A DNA stretch of 64,000 bases. Origin: Lingula anatina (Eukaryota; Brachiopoda; Lingulata; Lingulida; Lingulidae). Location of the stretch: assembly GCF_001039355.2 (NCBI RefSeq), contig NW_019775669.1, forward strand, positions 645,376 to 709,375, read 5' to 3'. Shown here in pieces: positions 39,118 to 50,511 of this stretch. Under the pieces are notes generated by a model. It made no database searches. It had not been told where the DNA came from and was given only the letters and a program-made list of their open reading frames with translations. The position numbers and the translations under genes were made by a program. Position 1 is the first letter of the stretch. Every line of letters starts with the position of its first letter.

Positions 39118-40633
39118 ATGGCTTCAGTTGATCCAAATGATTTAGCTGGTGATTTAACTCAAAACTTGGAAAACTCCTTAAAAGAAGAAAAGGCCAGAAA
39201 TGAATCAGACTCAGATAAAAAATCCTTCATCAAAGATGATAATTATGGTATTAATAAAAAGGATTATCATGAAAATGAAAACTCTCAGCATCAAAAATGC
39301 GGAACTGATGTACCAGTAGATGAAGTTGAAGCAGGAGAAAGTGACTCTGATGTAGATAAATGTACAAAACCGGATGAGAATGATATAGTTGTAGATGAGG
39401 AATACATGAAGAAATTAGAAGAAAAAATGTCAGAAGAAGAAAAACAGGTATAAATAATAAAGTACTTTTTAAAACTATTTACCTCTTTAAGGCATTGAAG
39501 ATAGAAGCTATGGAAAATGGGTATCCCTAAATGGTGCAATACATTGCAAAACGGCCAAACACAGTGCAATACACATTAATAAACAAGTCCAGTTGCAAGT
39601 ATACATGATAAACAGTCATTTCAAACAAAATGAGGTGATACAAAAGATATTAAGATATATTGTTAATTGATTAATATTGTTGTTGCAACTTAACAAATCA
39701 TGCTGGTAATATTATGAAGAAGAGTCACTCTCTGCCATTGGCTGCCGACCCAACAATATACAAGTCTCACCAATTTGTTAAATTATATCAGCGGTATTAA
39801 TTATCTAGTAATATGTATATATTTTTTTATATCACCCTTTTTTGTTTGGAATGTCTTTTTTTTTTTTTTTTGTTTAACTGCAGATGGACCTGTTTTTTTT
39901 TTTTTTTTTTCAGTGTATTGTACTGTGTTGCGCTATATTGTGGTGTATTGCACAATTTAGGCAGACCACTTGAAAATATATTGTTAATACAGTTTATTTA
40001 TGATCAAATAAAAATTATTTGAATTAAAGCAAATGCAGTATGTATTCCTAAATGATTTTTTTAGGTTAGAAAAGATGAAGCCCAGGCACTTAAAGCAAAT
40101 GGGAACAGCCACTTTAAGGCCAGTGAGTTTCAACTTGCTATTTGCTCATATACCCAGGCACTCCAGACATGTCCACTTTGTTTTCAAAAGGAAAGGGCTA
40201 TCATGTATTCCAACAGAGCTGCATGTAGACTCCATTTAGTAAGTTTTTGAGGTGTTATTATTATTATTGAAGTTAAGCAATTTCAATTGATAGAATGATT
40301 TCCCTAGATTGTTTCACAATTTGAAATATATAATTTAAACAATATTTTATAACGAAAGCTGTGATAATTTTTCTTCATTTAAAGATTGATACTAGGCATG
40401 TATTAAGGGTGTTTTCTTTGAGGCATTTGAAAAAAAACTCTTTTCAGAAACAGTACGAAAAGGCTATTGAAGACTGTACCAAAGCACTAGAACTTAATCC
40501 TAATTATCTCAAAGCACTTTTAAGGAGGGCAGAAATGTATGAAAAGACTGAAAAATTAGATGAGGCATTAGAAGATTACAAAAAAGTAATTGAAATGGAT
40601 CCAACACAACATACTGCGAGGGAAGCATGTATT
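39118..40633 (+). CDS. TTC1: TTC1 (TPR protein 1), exons for residues 1-230
   Basis: TTC1 is a cytosolic three-TPR adaptor that binds Hsp70/Hsp90 tails and, in mammals, links G-alpha16 to Ras. Coding exons 39118-39447, 40065-40238 and 40448-40633 are all phase 0. An acidic N-terminus of about 110 residues (MASVDPNDLAGDLTQNLENS...EEEKQ) is followed by TPRs: [80 protein letters not shown]. The next intron ends at TCTTCAG|CGCT, where the contig stops at the 'n' (40934). The 3' exons lie at 51751-52124, after a second copy of exon 4. Joined with those, the gene reads 289 aa, close to human TTC1 (292). Confidence 0.93.
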
Positions 40634-40933
40634 GTAAGTCTGGTATCATAAAAACAGTCTCAAATACTACATATTTGTGTTACATGGTTTTCTGTAATGT
40701 GTCAATGTGTAGTAAGTGAAATATAAAAATGGTGGTCATATATGTTTAAAAGCATTGCAAATTTGCAATAGAAAAAATGCGAATAGTACTAAAATGTAAC
40801 AGTGCAATATTTAATTAAATCTAAAGATATTAAAATAATTACAAGTTAGCATATTGTTTTTATTCATAAGAGAACTAATCAGTGAACTTTTGAATCTGAT
40901 TTAATCTGTGTTTATTTTCATCTCTTCAGCGCT

Positions 40934-40985
40934 NCTCCAGGAAAATTCATTTTTTGGCCAAAACGAAGAGTTATTATCCCTTTAA
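40934..40985. mobile_element. Contig join, then a fragment of the TTAA MITE (copy 3)
   Basis: After the 'n' at 40934, the sequence to 40985 is the right end of the TTAA MITE (CTCCAGGAAAATTCATTTTT...GAGTTATTATCCCT then TTAA). The join lies three codons into TTC1 exon 5, so what follows is not TTC1. Confidence 0.8.
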
Positions 40986-41025
40986 TATAACATAACCTAA
41001 TTCCCTGCACCTATCTTCAATATAG

Positions 41026-42374
41026 GAAACTCCTCTCCGCCTTGACCTTCATCTTGGTGGCCTCCATGGCCAGAACCGGCGTGGACAGCACTAGAACATA
41101 TTATCCGAGACCACACATGTACTCCTACAATTATGTCCGCCCGGACACGTGTCAGAAACCAGAGACGCCGTGCTACAGCTATGTCCTAACATTTATCATG
41201 GACGGGTCTGCTAATTTAGCAAATATCCGGGGATCCCGCAGCAATATTTTGGCTCACCACCAATTGGCCGGTCGCTCTGAGACAGACGCAATAGAGGAGG
41301 GAAAAAGAGGAGCCGCGTGGCTGAAGGTGAAAATTGTCTCTCTTTCTCTCTCTTTTTTCAAAAATCTATTGTAATTTCAGTTCTAGTTATATTATTTAAT
41401 TCACATGTATACGAATATTCAATGTGTAGAAACTGTAAACGTATGCTTTTCTAGAATATTATTGTATTCTGTTATACTCTTAGAACAAATACGGCATCGA
41501 TTTCACCGGGATACCGGACGAAGCGTATATAGACGGCTCCAAGGCAGTGACTAGTGAAGACGGGGCCTTTACATTCAGTACCTTCATCTTGGACCCCGCC
41601 GCCAGGTACAGGCTTGTGTCAGCCAGTAGAGGAGAAAAAGTACAGTTCTTCAATACCCCTGTGTATGACGCCGGTACGTTGAATTGTATCTTGTGAACAT
41701 TCGTGCATCTATGTGCATATTTAGCATAATTTAAATATCTTTCTATATTATTATTATATTATTATATAATAATAATGACGTGCATACTAATTTATTGATC
41801 GAGAAATCAGCTTATTCTTATTCTTACCCCTTCAGTTCTTATTTAAAGTACTAAATTTGTCTGTCCAATATCGCTCAAAAATCTGTATGATACAGATGAA
41901 TTTACGGCGGCCTCTTTAAGAGACAATTTCCGGTGTTAATCCGACACTAACAGTTACAAACACAGCTCCATTCAGATGGGGTGGATCACTACCAGTAGTT
42001 TCAGTAACTATATAATCCTTCTTTCAGGTTGGATGGTTACAGTCAATGAAGAATTCCAAGCGAATGGCACTTTCAGAAGCACCCTTCCTAAAGGCGCAAG
42101 AATATTGTATGGCGATTACGTCATCACCTTGTGCAATCACGAGACCGGACGAAGGACCCACTTCCGCTTTCCATGCTACAATATATTCCGAAAGACGGAA
42201 CTCCTCATCCATTTTGAAAGCAAAACATATTCCTCTCTTGATGTAACCGTGCTGAATCTTGATGTGAAGGAGAGTTCTTGGGGGAATGGCGTGGCACGAG
42301 GAGTGTTATTTACTGAGCCGGATAATAAACTGAGTGCTAGAACCGTGCTCACTTTCCCCGCCTCTAGATCATGA
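41026..42374 (+). CDS. Unrecognised secreted protein, family member 1 (first exon missing)
   Basis: I do not recognise this family. Exons 41026-41326, 41484-41673 and 42028-42374 join in frame (entered at phase 2) and end PASRS-stop. With the 17 bp first exon seen in its neighbour, the product would be about 284 aa. It begins with a hydrophobic KLLSALTFILVASMARTG segment, consistent with a signal peptide, then DTCQKPETPCYSYVLTF, ILAHHQLAGRSETDAIEEGK, AAWLKNKYGIDFTGIPDEAY and DPAARYRLVSASRGEKVQFF. The third exon adds ILYGDYVITLCNHETGRRTH and a beta-rich end. Four cysteines (two TCQKPETPC, TLCN, FPCY) could form two disulfides; NGT is a possible glycosylation site. The first exon would lie left of the contig join. 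Confidence 0.8.
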
Positions 42375-42799
42375 TTTCGATATTCATGAATGGAACATGG
42401 GTAACTGCGTGCTACATCAATGACAAACACAGTTCAGTAATCGTTGCTACACTTTATTTGAACTTTCATGGCTTTTAGGTGCACTGATAAAGGATCTTAT
42501 AAGAGGTGGATATACTTTTCTGGTAATAAAAGCTATTTTAAAATATAAACGGTTTGCGAGTATATAAATTAATGAGAGGCAACTGAAGCGTCAATTCACA
42601 AAATAAAGAATACAGTCCTGTTTTTATAGACTGTTTCTTCTCACTTGTCAAAATTCATTTGTTATGGTGGGGAAAGCGTCATAGTTTTCCGGATTATTCA
42701 ATCAAATAGCAATACTAGGATAAGGGCTCTACTCTCTTAATTACCACGTACCACCTCTCTGAACAGCCTGTATTATACATGTACCTGTAGCTTTCTTAT
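42375..42799. other. 3' flank of secreted-family member 1
   Basis: AT-rich DNA with AATAAA-like words (about 42525 and 42602) that could be the polyadenylation region. No further coding exon is seen. Confidence 0.5.
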
Positions 42800-43476
42800 G
42801 CCCCTATTTCACACAGACCACGAATCCCATGAATGGCCATGAATTGACAAATTTCACTATTCGTGGTTGAATCGCAATCAGTTTGTGAAGTTCTAAACAT
42901 ATGCATATATATTCGTAGTCAGTTCTTGCACTTCTTGACCAACAGGAATTGGTGGCAAAAACTTTGATGCCCCTATTTCACACAGACCATGAATCCCACA
43001 AATCGCCAGGAATTGAAAATTTCAGGATTCGTGGTTGAATCGTTATCAGTTCGTGAAGTTCTTAACAGATTCGTATATAATCGTAGCTAGTTCTTGCAAT
43101 TCATGATCAATCGGGAATTCGTGGCAAAAGTTTTGAGCTGTTCAAAGTTTTGGGCAGGAACTTCCGATTCCAAAAAATCGTAGTGAATTTCTGGACAATA
43201 TTCGTGCTGAAACTCACGAATATCCGTAACACTATCGCACCTGTATCGTAACTGAATAGTAGAGCGTGTCGAATTAGGCCAAAAAATTGGCAAAATCTCA
43301 CAATTCCAGCCGAATCCCACGAATATTCGTAACACTTTCGTACCTGTATCGTAACTGAATCGTGAGCGTGTCGAATAAGACCAGAAAATTGGCAAAATCT
43401 CACGAATCCTCACGAATCCTGAAATGTGTCAATTCCTGGCGATTCGTGGGATTCATGGTCTGTGTGAAATAGGGGC
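42800..43476. repeat. MITE with GCCCCTATTTCACACAGACC termini, plus adjacent partial copy
   Basis: The intact element is 42969-43476. It starts GCCCCTATTTCACACAGACC and ends with the reverse complement GGTCTGTGTGAAATAGGGGC; the arms continue inward through CATGAATCCCA. The interior holds repeated ATTCGTGG and CGTAACTGAATCG words in both orientations. A second left half (42800-42968) sits directly upstream, so two insertions are nested or tandem. There is no coding capacity. Confidence 0.8.
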
Positions 43477-43485
43477 CTTAGGACG

Positions 43486-43570
43486 CATTTAGATCAAGTT
43501 GGTCCACAGGCTAACAGATTCACGGATCAAATATGGCCGATCCACTTGAAAGCTTGTCGAATATTCCCCT
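43486..43570. repeat. Fragment of the AAATATGGCCGA element
   Basis: GACGCATTTAGATCAAGTTG...GGATCAAATATGGCCGATCC matches one end of the element at 27837-28111. Confidence 0.6.
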
Positions 43571-43823
43571 GATTTACACGTGTAGTAGAGAAGACACTGC
43601 CAACAGCGCTATCAGTTTATTTTCACTGAAATGAACGTTTACTCAATAAGTTTGAAAATGTATTTAAAGAATGAAAAAAATCAGTTTTATCCTAAACAAG
43701 TTGCCAAAGCAGCAAAGTTACATGCTATCCATTACTGTTTGACTTATTTTGGCTTTGTTGTACTGCAATTTACTTATATGTCTGTTGTGCAAATTAGCGG
43801 TTTCAAAATATACGCCTTTATAT

Positions 43824-43827
<4 letters not shown>

Positions 43828-43876
<49 letters not shown>
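43828..43876. repeat. (TTA)n microsatellite
   Basis: About sixteen TTA units. The leucine run in the open frame across it is an artefact. Confidence 0.95.
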
Positions 43877-43878
<2 letters not shown>

Positions 43879-44723
43879 TGCATTTTCACTAAGTTCCTTA
43901 AGTTCAATTTACTTTAATAATATTATTATATTTATTAAATTTTAATCTTCATTTATTTATTTTTCTATCATCAACTTTTTTGACATGACATTTTTGTTGC
44001 TTGAACTTGCCCCCATGATCAGTTATTCGTACAATTCTAACTGTACGGTTTTGTGTTGCCTGTGAAACGTACGGGCTAAAATCAAATGGCGTTGATTATT
44101 GTATCTCCCACGATAACAGCCAGAGTTATAAATATACTTAAAATGAAATATTAAAGTAATTTATTTCGTTGTCTTTTTTCATTGTATCCATTACGTAACA
44201 ATATGCCGTATTTAACGGGGGAGAATATAAATTAGAGATTTTATCTGGACGCCAAATGCTCCTGTTTTCTCAGAGCTTGGATAGGCGGAATTCCCAATGG
44301 TGAAATAATGCCAAAATCGCTTGGACATATATTATTAAGGTAACGTATTTCTTGATTTTGTAACAATATTTTACTCTGTATACCAAATACTATTGATGTT
44401 TTAATTAGAGGTGCAGTAAATATGTAAATACTAAAGCACATCTATTGGTGAAAGGAAGACATTGCCCTACTTTAAAGTGACTTTAGAAAAGTCACGTAAT
44501 AAAACTTGTTATTCTATGTTGAGAACAAGTATCTTTTTAATCAAAGAGACATTTAGAACAAATATGTTCCCCTAACGAACTCTAAAGTTACTTAAGAGCC
44601 CATTATGAACATTATGAACTATTTCCAATCTGCATTTTTACTGCTTATTAGTCATTTGTGTCTTAATTGGAGTCTGTTTTATATAAAGAGTTTGTTTAGA
44701 CAGCTCTTAGTACATCTTTAATC

Positions 44724-44801
44724 ATGGACGTTTTAATCAGGTGAGTGATTGCAGGCGTTCTGCATATTGTTTGCCTTTGGTTTAGAATCCTTGTATCCCT
44801 C

Positions 44802-44835
<34 letters not shown>

Positions 44836-44844
44836 GTGTGTGTG

Positions 44845-44879
<35 letters not shown>

Positions 44880-45647
44880 GTTTAAATAACATAACCTAAT
44901 TGCCTGCACCAATCTTCACTATAGGAAACTCCTCTTCTCCACCCTGGCCTTCATCCTGGTGGCCTCCATGGTCAACTCCGGAGTGACCAGCACTGGAACA
45001 TATTACCCAAAACCATACATGTACTTCTACAAGTACTTCCCCCAGAACAGACATCCGGACACGTGTCAGAAACCTGAGACGCCTTGCCACAACTATGTCC
45101 TCACCTTCGTGATGGATGGAACTGTTGATGTTATAAGGCGCGTCCAAGGAAAACGCAGTGATATTCTGGCTCATCATAGATTGGCTGGTCGCTCTGAGAC
45201 GGACGCCATTGCTGAGGGGAAGAGAGCCACTGCGTGGTTAAAGGTGAGATCTCTCTCTCTCCCTCTCTCTCCCTCTCTCTTTCTCTTGCAAAGTGCAACA
45301 CAATAAGGGCATTTGTGTTGTCATGGAAATGCGATCATTCCGGTTTATTTAATATACACATTTTGGCTCAACTTTGATGTTTATGCGCTTTATGTATCTA
45401 ATTCAATGCCTTCTTAGTTTTACACATTGATTTCTATACATCATTTTACCTTTATAGAACAAATACGGCATTGATTTTACCGGGGTACCGGACGAAGCGT
45501 ACATAAATGGCACCAAGGCAGTGACTACTGGAGACGGGGCCTTGACGTTCAGCACACTCCGCATCGACCCCGCCGCAAGGTACAGACTGGTGTCAGCCAG
45601 TAGAGGGGATAAAGCCCAGTTCTTCAATATTCCTATTTCTTCGTCAG
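44724..45647 (+). CDS. Unrecognised secreted protein, family member 2 (last exon not found)
   Basis: Paralogue of the gene at 41026-42374. Exon 1 is only 17 bp (44724-44740, MDVLI plus two bases of R). Exons 44925-45243 and 45458-45647 follow in frame, ending at TCGTCAG|GTAAGTG. The N-terminus MDVLIRKLLFSTLAFILVAS is a good signal peptide. Family blocks are DTCQKPETPCHNYVLTFVMD, ILAHHRLAGRSETDAIAEGK, AWLKNKYGIDFTGVPDEAYI and DPAARYRLVSASRGDKAQFF. It has six extra residues before DTCQ compared with member 1, and a potential glycosylation site NGT. The 347 bp final exon of member 1 has no counterpart before the next first exon at 46506, so the gene is truncated, broken or interrupted. If the intron is not spliced, translation reads into it. 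Confidence 0.78.
44803..44880. repeat. (CT)n(GT)n microsatellite
   Basis: CT run followed by GT run in intron 1 of family member 2. A shorter CT-rich run follows exon 2 at about 45250-45290. Confidence 0.95.
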
Positions 45648-46505
45648 GTAAGTGTGAGCTTTTTACGTCTGTGCATTCACAAGCTGTGCGTCTGTGCATA
45701 CACAAGCTGTACAACATTTTCTCTGCGAGCTGCACGATTCAAGCAAAATTAATTGCATTTATAAAGCTTTCCGAATGAAGGATAAATGTGCACATCTGTT
45801 AGACTATCGGATCAAATATCGGATCAAATATGGCAGATCCACTTGAATGCTTCCCGCATATTTTCCTATTAGACACTGAGTAAATTCACACTTGATCAGC
45901 GGATCTGTTAGTCAACTGATCAACTATAGTAGTGAATGCGTCTATAAACATCTTAATCTGCGATTTACTGGAACTGCATGTCCAAAGTGTCGTAGACAAT
46001 TTGCAAAGAAAGGCGACCTTCATTTTTATTAGAGCTTTGAAAGGCGGTATTCTCTCAGGTACAATAACGCTGAAATCGCTTGTTATAATTTAAAACAACT
46101 TCCTCTTCTCCCACACGAAGATGAACACATTTTCCGTAAATGTATTGCTTGATTTTGTAACAATTTTACTCTGTGTACAATAGATTATTTATGTTTTAAT
46201 TAGAGGTTCGGTAAATATGTAAATGGAAAGGCACATATTTTGGTGAAATGAGGCATTGCCCTACTTTAAAGTTACATTAGAAAATTCGTCTAATAAAACT
46301 TATTTTATGTTAAGAACACGTCTCTTGTTAATAAAAAAAAAAAAACATTTAGAACAAATGTGTTCATTCAAATAACCCAAAGTTACTTAAGAGCCCATTA
46401 CTAACAAACCAAGTCTGCATTTTTACTGCTTATTAACCATCTGAGTCTAGGTCTCTGTTATATATCAAGAATTGTGTCTAGACAGCTGTCACTTTATCTT
46501 TAATC
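45648..46505. other. Spacer between secreted-family members 2 and 3
   Basis: Holds a relic of the AAATATGGC element (about 45800-45945). From about 46020 it is similar to 44170-44723, the upstream region of member 2 (shared words include AATATGTAAAT, CATTGCCCTACTTTAAAGT, AGAGCCCATTA and CTTTAATCATGGA). It is the duplicated promoter of the next gene. The missing fourth exon of member 2 is not here. Confidence 0.6.
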
Positions 46506-46522
46506 ATGGAACGTTCAAGCAG
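46506..46522 (+). CDS. Secreted family member 3, first exon only
   Basis: ATGGAACGTTCAAGCAG followed by GTGAGTG reproduces the 17 bp, phase-2 first exon of member 2 (MERSS/R against MDVLI/R). It has the same upstream block and the same donor. A mobile element begins 67 bp downstream and the contig ends at 46956, so the rest of the gene is not in the window. Confidence 0.6.
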
Positions 46523-46588
46523 GTGAGTGTTTGCTGGCGTTCTGCGCATTGCTTACTTTTGTTTAGAATTCCTCTTTCTCTCTATTTT

Positions 46589-49274
46589 TATGTACAGACA
46601 CAGATGTGTCTGTACATATAGCCATCATCTGCGTCTGTCGTCGTCGCCGTCGTCGCCGTCGTGCACTTTTACCGATAACACGATAAGTGGAAAACCATTT
46701 TATTTTTTGGCCTGAAACTTACAAAACTGATGAATATTCATAATCCGCAGGTCAAGTTCGAAAATCAGCATGATCGGGCCATTTTTAGGGGAGTTATGCT
46801 ATTTTTTCACTTTTTTCAACATATATGCAGCACTGATAACACAATATAAGAAAAACAGATAGGCCAATTGTCATTATACTTACAGGAGTGGTCAATCTTA
46901 CTAAAACGCAGGTTGAGTTCCAAAAACAGCATAATCGGGCCATTATTTTAGAAGTNGAAAATCAGAGTTATCGGGTCAATTTTATGGAAGTAATGCTGTT
47001 TTTTCACTTTTTTCAGCATATATGCAACACTGATAACACAATAAGTGAAAAAATGTTTTACCTTTTGGCTTGAAACTTACAGAATTGATGAATATTTATA
47101 ATACGCAGGTCAAATTTGAAAATCAGCATGATCGGGCCATTTTAAGGGAAGTTATGCTGTTTTTTCACTTTTTTCAGCATATATGCAGCACTGATAACAC
47201 AATATAAGATTAACAGATGGGCAAATTGTCATTATACTCACAGGACTGGTCAATGTTACTAAAACGTAGGATGAGTTGGAAAAGCAGCATAATCGTGCCA
47301 TTATTTTAGATGTTATGCTGTTTTTTCACATTTCCTCAGATTCAATTGTTAGGCATGTTAACAGTCTCATTATTGAACTAATAAGATACGTAAAAGTGTT
47401 TGTTTGACATTTCCTGCATCTTTATAACATTGTTAGTTGATTATGTAAAAATGATGATAAACTTGTTATTGTGTATTATGTTATAAAGTGTTAAAAATGG
47501 AAATAAACTCATATCATTGCAGTTTGTCAGATTCAATCATCTACTATCTTCAGAATCTCAGAATGGAGGAAACTGGACATTTAAAATTGTTCTATTGATA
47601 TTTTTCCTATGTCAACAATTTTCTTAGTTGTTCATTTAAAAATGACAGTAAATTGATTATTTTGTTATATGAAAAAAAGGTGTTGAAAATAGAAAGAAAA
47701 TCAATTCAATACAGTTATCTCTTGTATACATTTTGGCATTTTGAAAGTGTGACTCTGAACTTCCATGGCCTTGAAGACCTTTCCATGGCACATTTTCTGT
47801 ATATCCATGATACTTTTATTTTATTATTAAAAATTGATGGTCATTATGTTATATTGCATAAAAGTTGAAGAAAACCCTATTTTGGAAATGGCTGCCATAA
47901 TGACCATTAAGGAAAAACCATGTTACTTATGATACTCAAAGTTACTGAAAAGTTTCGTAAGACTGACGTGCAGTTTGTGTTGGAAAATCAGTGTGATTGT
48001 TTTCTGTTTTGGAAGCAATGCAGCTCTATAGAGTGCTATATGGGGCTACTGTTTATGGATGGTGGTAATTGTCCCTTGGGGTAGTCACAAGCTAAATTCA
48101 GAGCTATTAAATCATTTGCCTAATTAATTTCCAAGTGCCCATTAAATAAGATTACATAAAACACACGTTGAGATTTCCCAGTAAAGTCCCATAGGTTAAA
48201 GGGATAATAACTCTTCGTTTTGGCCAAAAAATGAATTTTCCTGGAGTAAACAACAATTTTCCCATACTTACCAATGGTTAATGAATCCATTTTTACATTC
48301 AAATTTAGTCCTTGGTTTTTTTCTAAAAAGTTTGGTTTTTTGTTAAAATCTCTTAAGAGATTATAACAGAGTATAGCCATCAATGGAGGTCACGTGATCT
48401 TAAGACAAGCTCAGATATCAGAATAATAGCTATAACTGCTGTTTTCGTCGTAAAACAGAATATATTATATTTCTATGAGTTATTTACAATGTTTTTATTG
48501 TGAAATATAGATTTCATACGAAGAGTTATTATCCCTTTAAGCTCTCTTAACTGTGTTACATAATTAGGAATCTGTGATAATTATGCAGGTAAATGTTGTT
48601 TAATATTGCAAATAAGTTAACAAAAGAAAAAATAATTTGAATAACAGTGCCTTATTATCCTCAAACACATTGGTGTTATTCATATCATGTTATTACAGCA
48701 AGATTAAAAGTTTGAATAGCAGCTTTAATGGGATATTTTTGTTTTGTTTTCTTTTTAATTTATTTTTCAAACATTTCAAGCATTTTCAGCTCCCATCCAC
48801 CTGAAGCTCTTCACATTTTCTGTATTTCCACATAAGCAGTTGCATTGGTTTTTATGTCTTTAAACATTATGTAATATTATTTTCTGCACTGTCATCATTA
48901 TTCAAATATTGGGATTTTCATTATGTGAATTTGGTCCTGAAACTGTAATCTTATTGCAGGGGCAGATTGAGACCGTCTTCTGGGTCTTTCAGATTTTAAA
49001 GTTCACATTGATGGGTATCTGTTTTTTCTGTTGGAAGACCATCAAAAATGTAGGATGGATCAACAAAGATAATTTGGAATACTGTCAGAAAATATCCCTG
49101 GATCCGCTCCTGTTATTGACGATGTCACCTGTTGTGCATGATTAAAATTCAGTGTTGATTGACAGTGCTATTGTAGGCATGATTTATCATTGCATTAAAA
49201 TTGACAAAATGAACCATTTTCTGCATTTTTATTTTCTGTTTTTGTCTGTACATTTGACAGCTTTGCTGCCTTGT
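46589..49274 (+). mobile_element. Pearl-like element with palindromic left end, copy 1 (interrupted by join and MITE)
   Basis: Starts with a 30 bp palindrome (46589-46618, arms TATGTACAGACAC and its complement, loop AGAT) followed by a (CGTCGC)-rich patch. Tandem ~160 bp units come next, marked by CATGATCGGGCCATT, TTATGCTGTTTTTTCAC and CATATATGCA. Two ~600 bp low-complexity blocks follow, and the right end is TTTGACAGCTTTGCTGCC near 49274. The layout matches 58897-61129. The 'n' at 46956 and a TTAA MITE at 48196-48540 interrupt it. The shared short open frames (KTQVKFENQHDRA...) are repeat translations, not a protein gene. Confidence 0.7.
48196..48540. mobile_element. TTAA-flanked MITE (copy 2)
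   Basis: TTAA at 48196-48199 and 48537-48540 flank terminal inverted repeats AGGGATAATAACTCTTCG and ...CGAAGAGTTATTATCCCT. The inner match TTTTGGCCAAAAAATGAATT to the other copies confirms the family. It sits inside the pearl-like element, so it inserted later. Confidence 0.82.
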
Positions 49275-49876
49275 TTTTTTTTTTTTTTTTTTTTTTTTTA
49301 AACATAGATTGTCTATTGTACTAAATGAACACTGGATGGCTATCTGGGAAAAGTCTTGCCTTAGAGTCAATTTGATCTTTTTACGTCTTGTAACACAGCT
49401 TCAGGTATAAGATAACAATATGTGGCCTCTTTCAGTCTCTATAAATATAAAAATGTAGTGATTGTAGCTTGGATAAATGATTGACTGTTACAAGTAAATT
49501 AATGAATGCAATTTTTTACTTGCTTTCTTTTATTCAAAATATAAATTATATATATGAAATATGCACGATTTGAGGAGAATTGACATCAGTATCATAAGTA
49601 ATACAAATTCAGCAATTTATGTTGTAAAAAAAGAAATAATATTTAATGTTGTATATACTTTACATACTGTATATATGTATGCTATTCTATTTACATATGT
49701 ACAAATATTATGAAACAAAATTACATGTTTATTATGTACAATTTGTACAAGCTCTTTCTGGAATGCTAATAAATTCCCTTCAAAACTGCAGTGAATGGAT
49801 GCATATACATGTACATGGCTATTTGTTTATGCACAATGTCCAAGTGATTTTTCTCATACAGTTGTGAACAGTCATT

Positions 49877-49976
49877 TCAGTATTTGACTAGCTGTCGCAG
49901 CTTGGTCATCATCCAAAACTTAAATTTCTTCATCCTGCTAAGGCTATAAGGATGGGTGTCTTCCTGGGCTTGGACA
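49877..49976 (-). pseudogene. Gene X last exon, decayed copy V
   Basis: Homologous to the intact 92 bp last exons of gene X (for example 58002-57911) but 100 bp long. An 8 bp insertion after CCCATCC shifts the frame and ends it early (ILIALAG-stop). It lies at the right end of a contig, close to the 'n' at 50016, and is repeated nearly identically at 50512-50611. Confidence 0.65.
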
Positions 49977-50015
49977 CTATTAGTCGAGTCGCCACTCCCA
50001 TAGGCCCAATAGTCG

Positions 50016-50016
50016 N
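50016..50016. other. Contig join flanked by the same sequence on both sides
   Basis: About 600 bp left of the 'n' (about 49385-49980) is repeated right of it (50017-50615) with few differences, including the same 8 bp insertion in the gene X exon. This is an unmerged overlap, allelic or duplicated. Confidence 0.85.
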
Positions 50017-50511
50017 AAGTCTTGTAACACAGCTTCAGGTATAAGATAACAATATGTGGCCTCTTTCAGTCTCTATAAATATAAAAATGTAGTGATTGTA
50101 GCTTGGATAAATGATTGACTGTTACAAGTAAATTAATGAATGCAATTTTTTACATGCTTTCTTTTATTTAAAATATAAATTATATATATGAAATATGTAT
50201 GATTTGAGGAGAATTGACATCAGTATTATAAGTAATACAAATTCAGCAATTTATGTTGTAAAAAAAGAAATAATACTTTAATGTTGTATATACTTTACGT
50301 ACTATATATATGTATGCTATTCTATTTACATATGTACAAATATTATGAAACAAAATTACATGTTTATTATGTACAATTTTTACAAGCTCTTTCTGGAATG
50401 CTAATAAATTCCCTTCAAAACTGCAGTGAATGGATGCATATACATGTACATGGCTATTTGTTTATGCACAATGTCCAAGTGATATTTCTCATACAGTTGT
50501 GAACAGTCATT

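Noticed and set aside
43107-43413. Two overlapping ~100-codon frames
   Set aside because: Both are translations of the inverted-repeat interior of the GCCCCTATTTCACACAG element.
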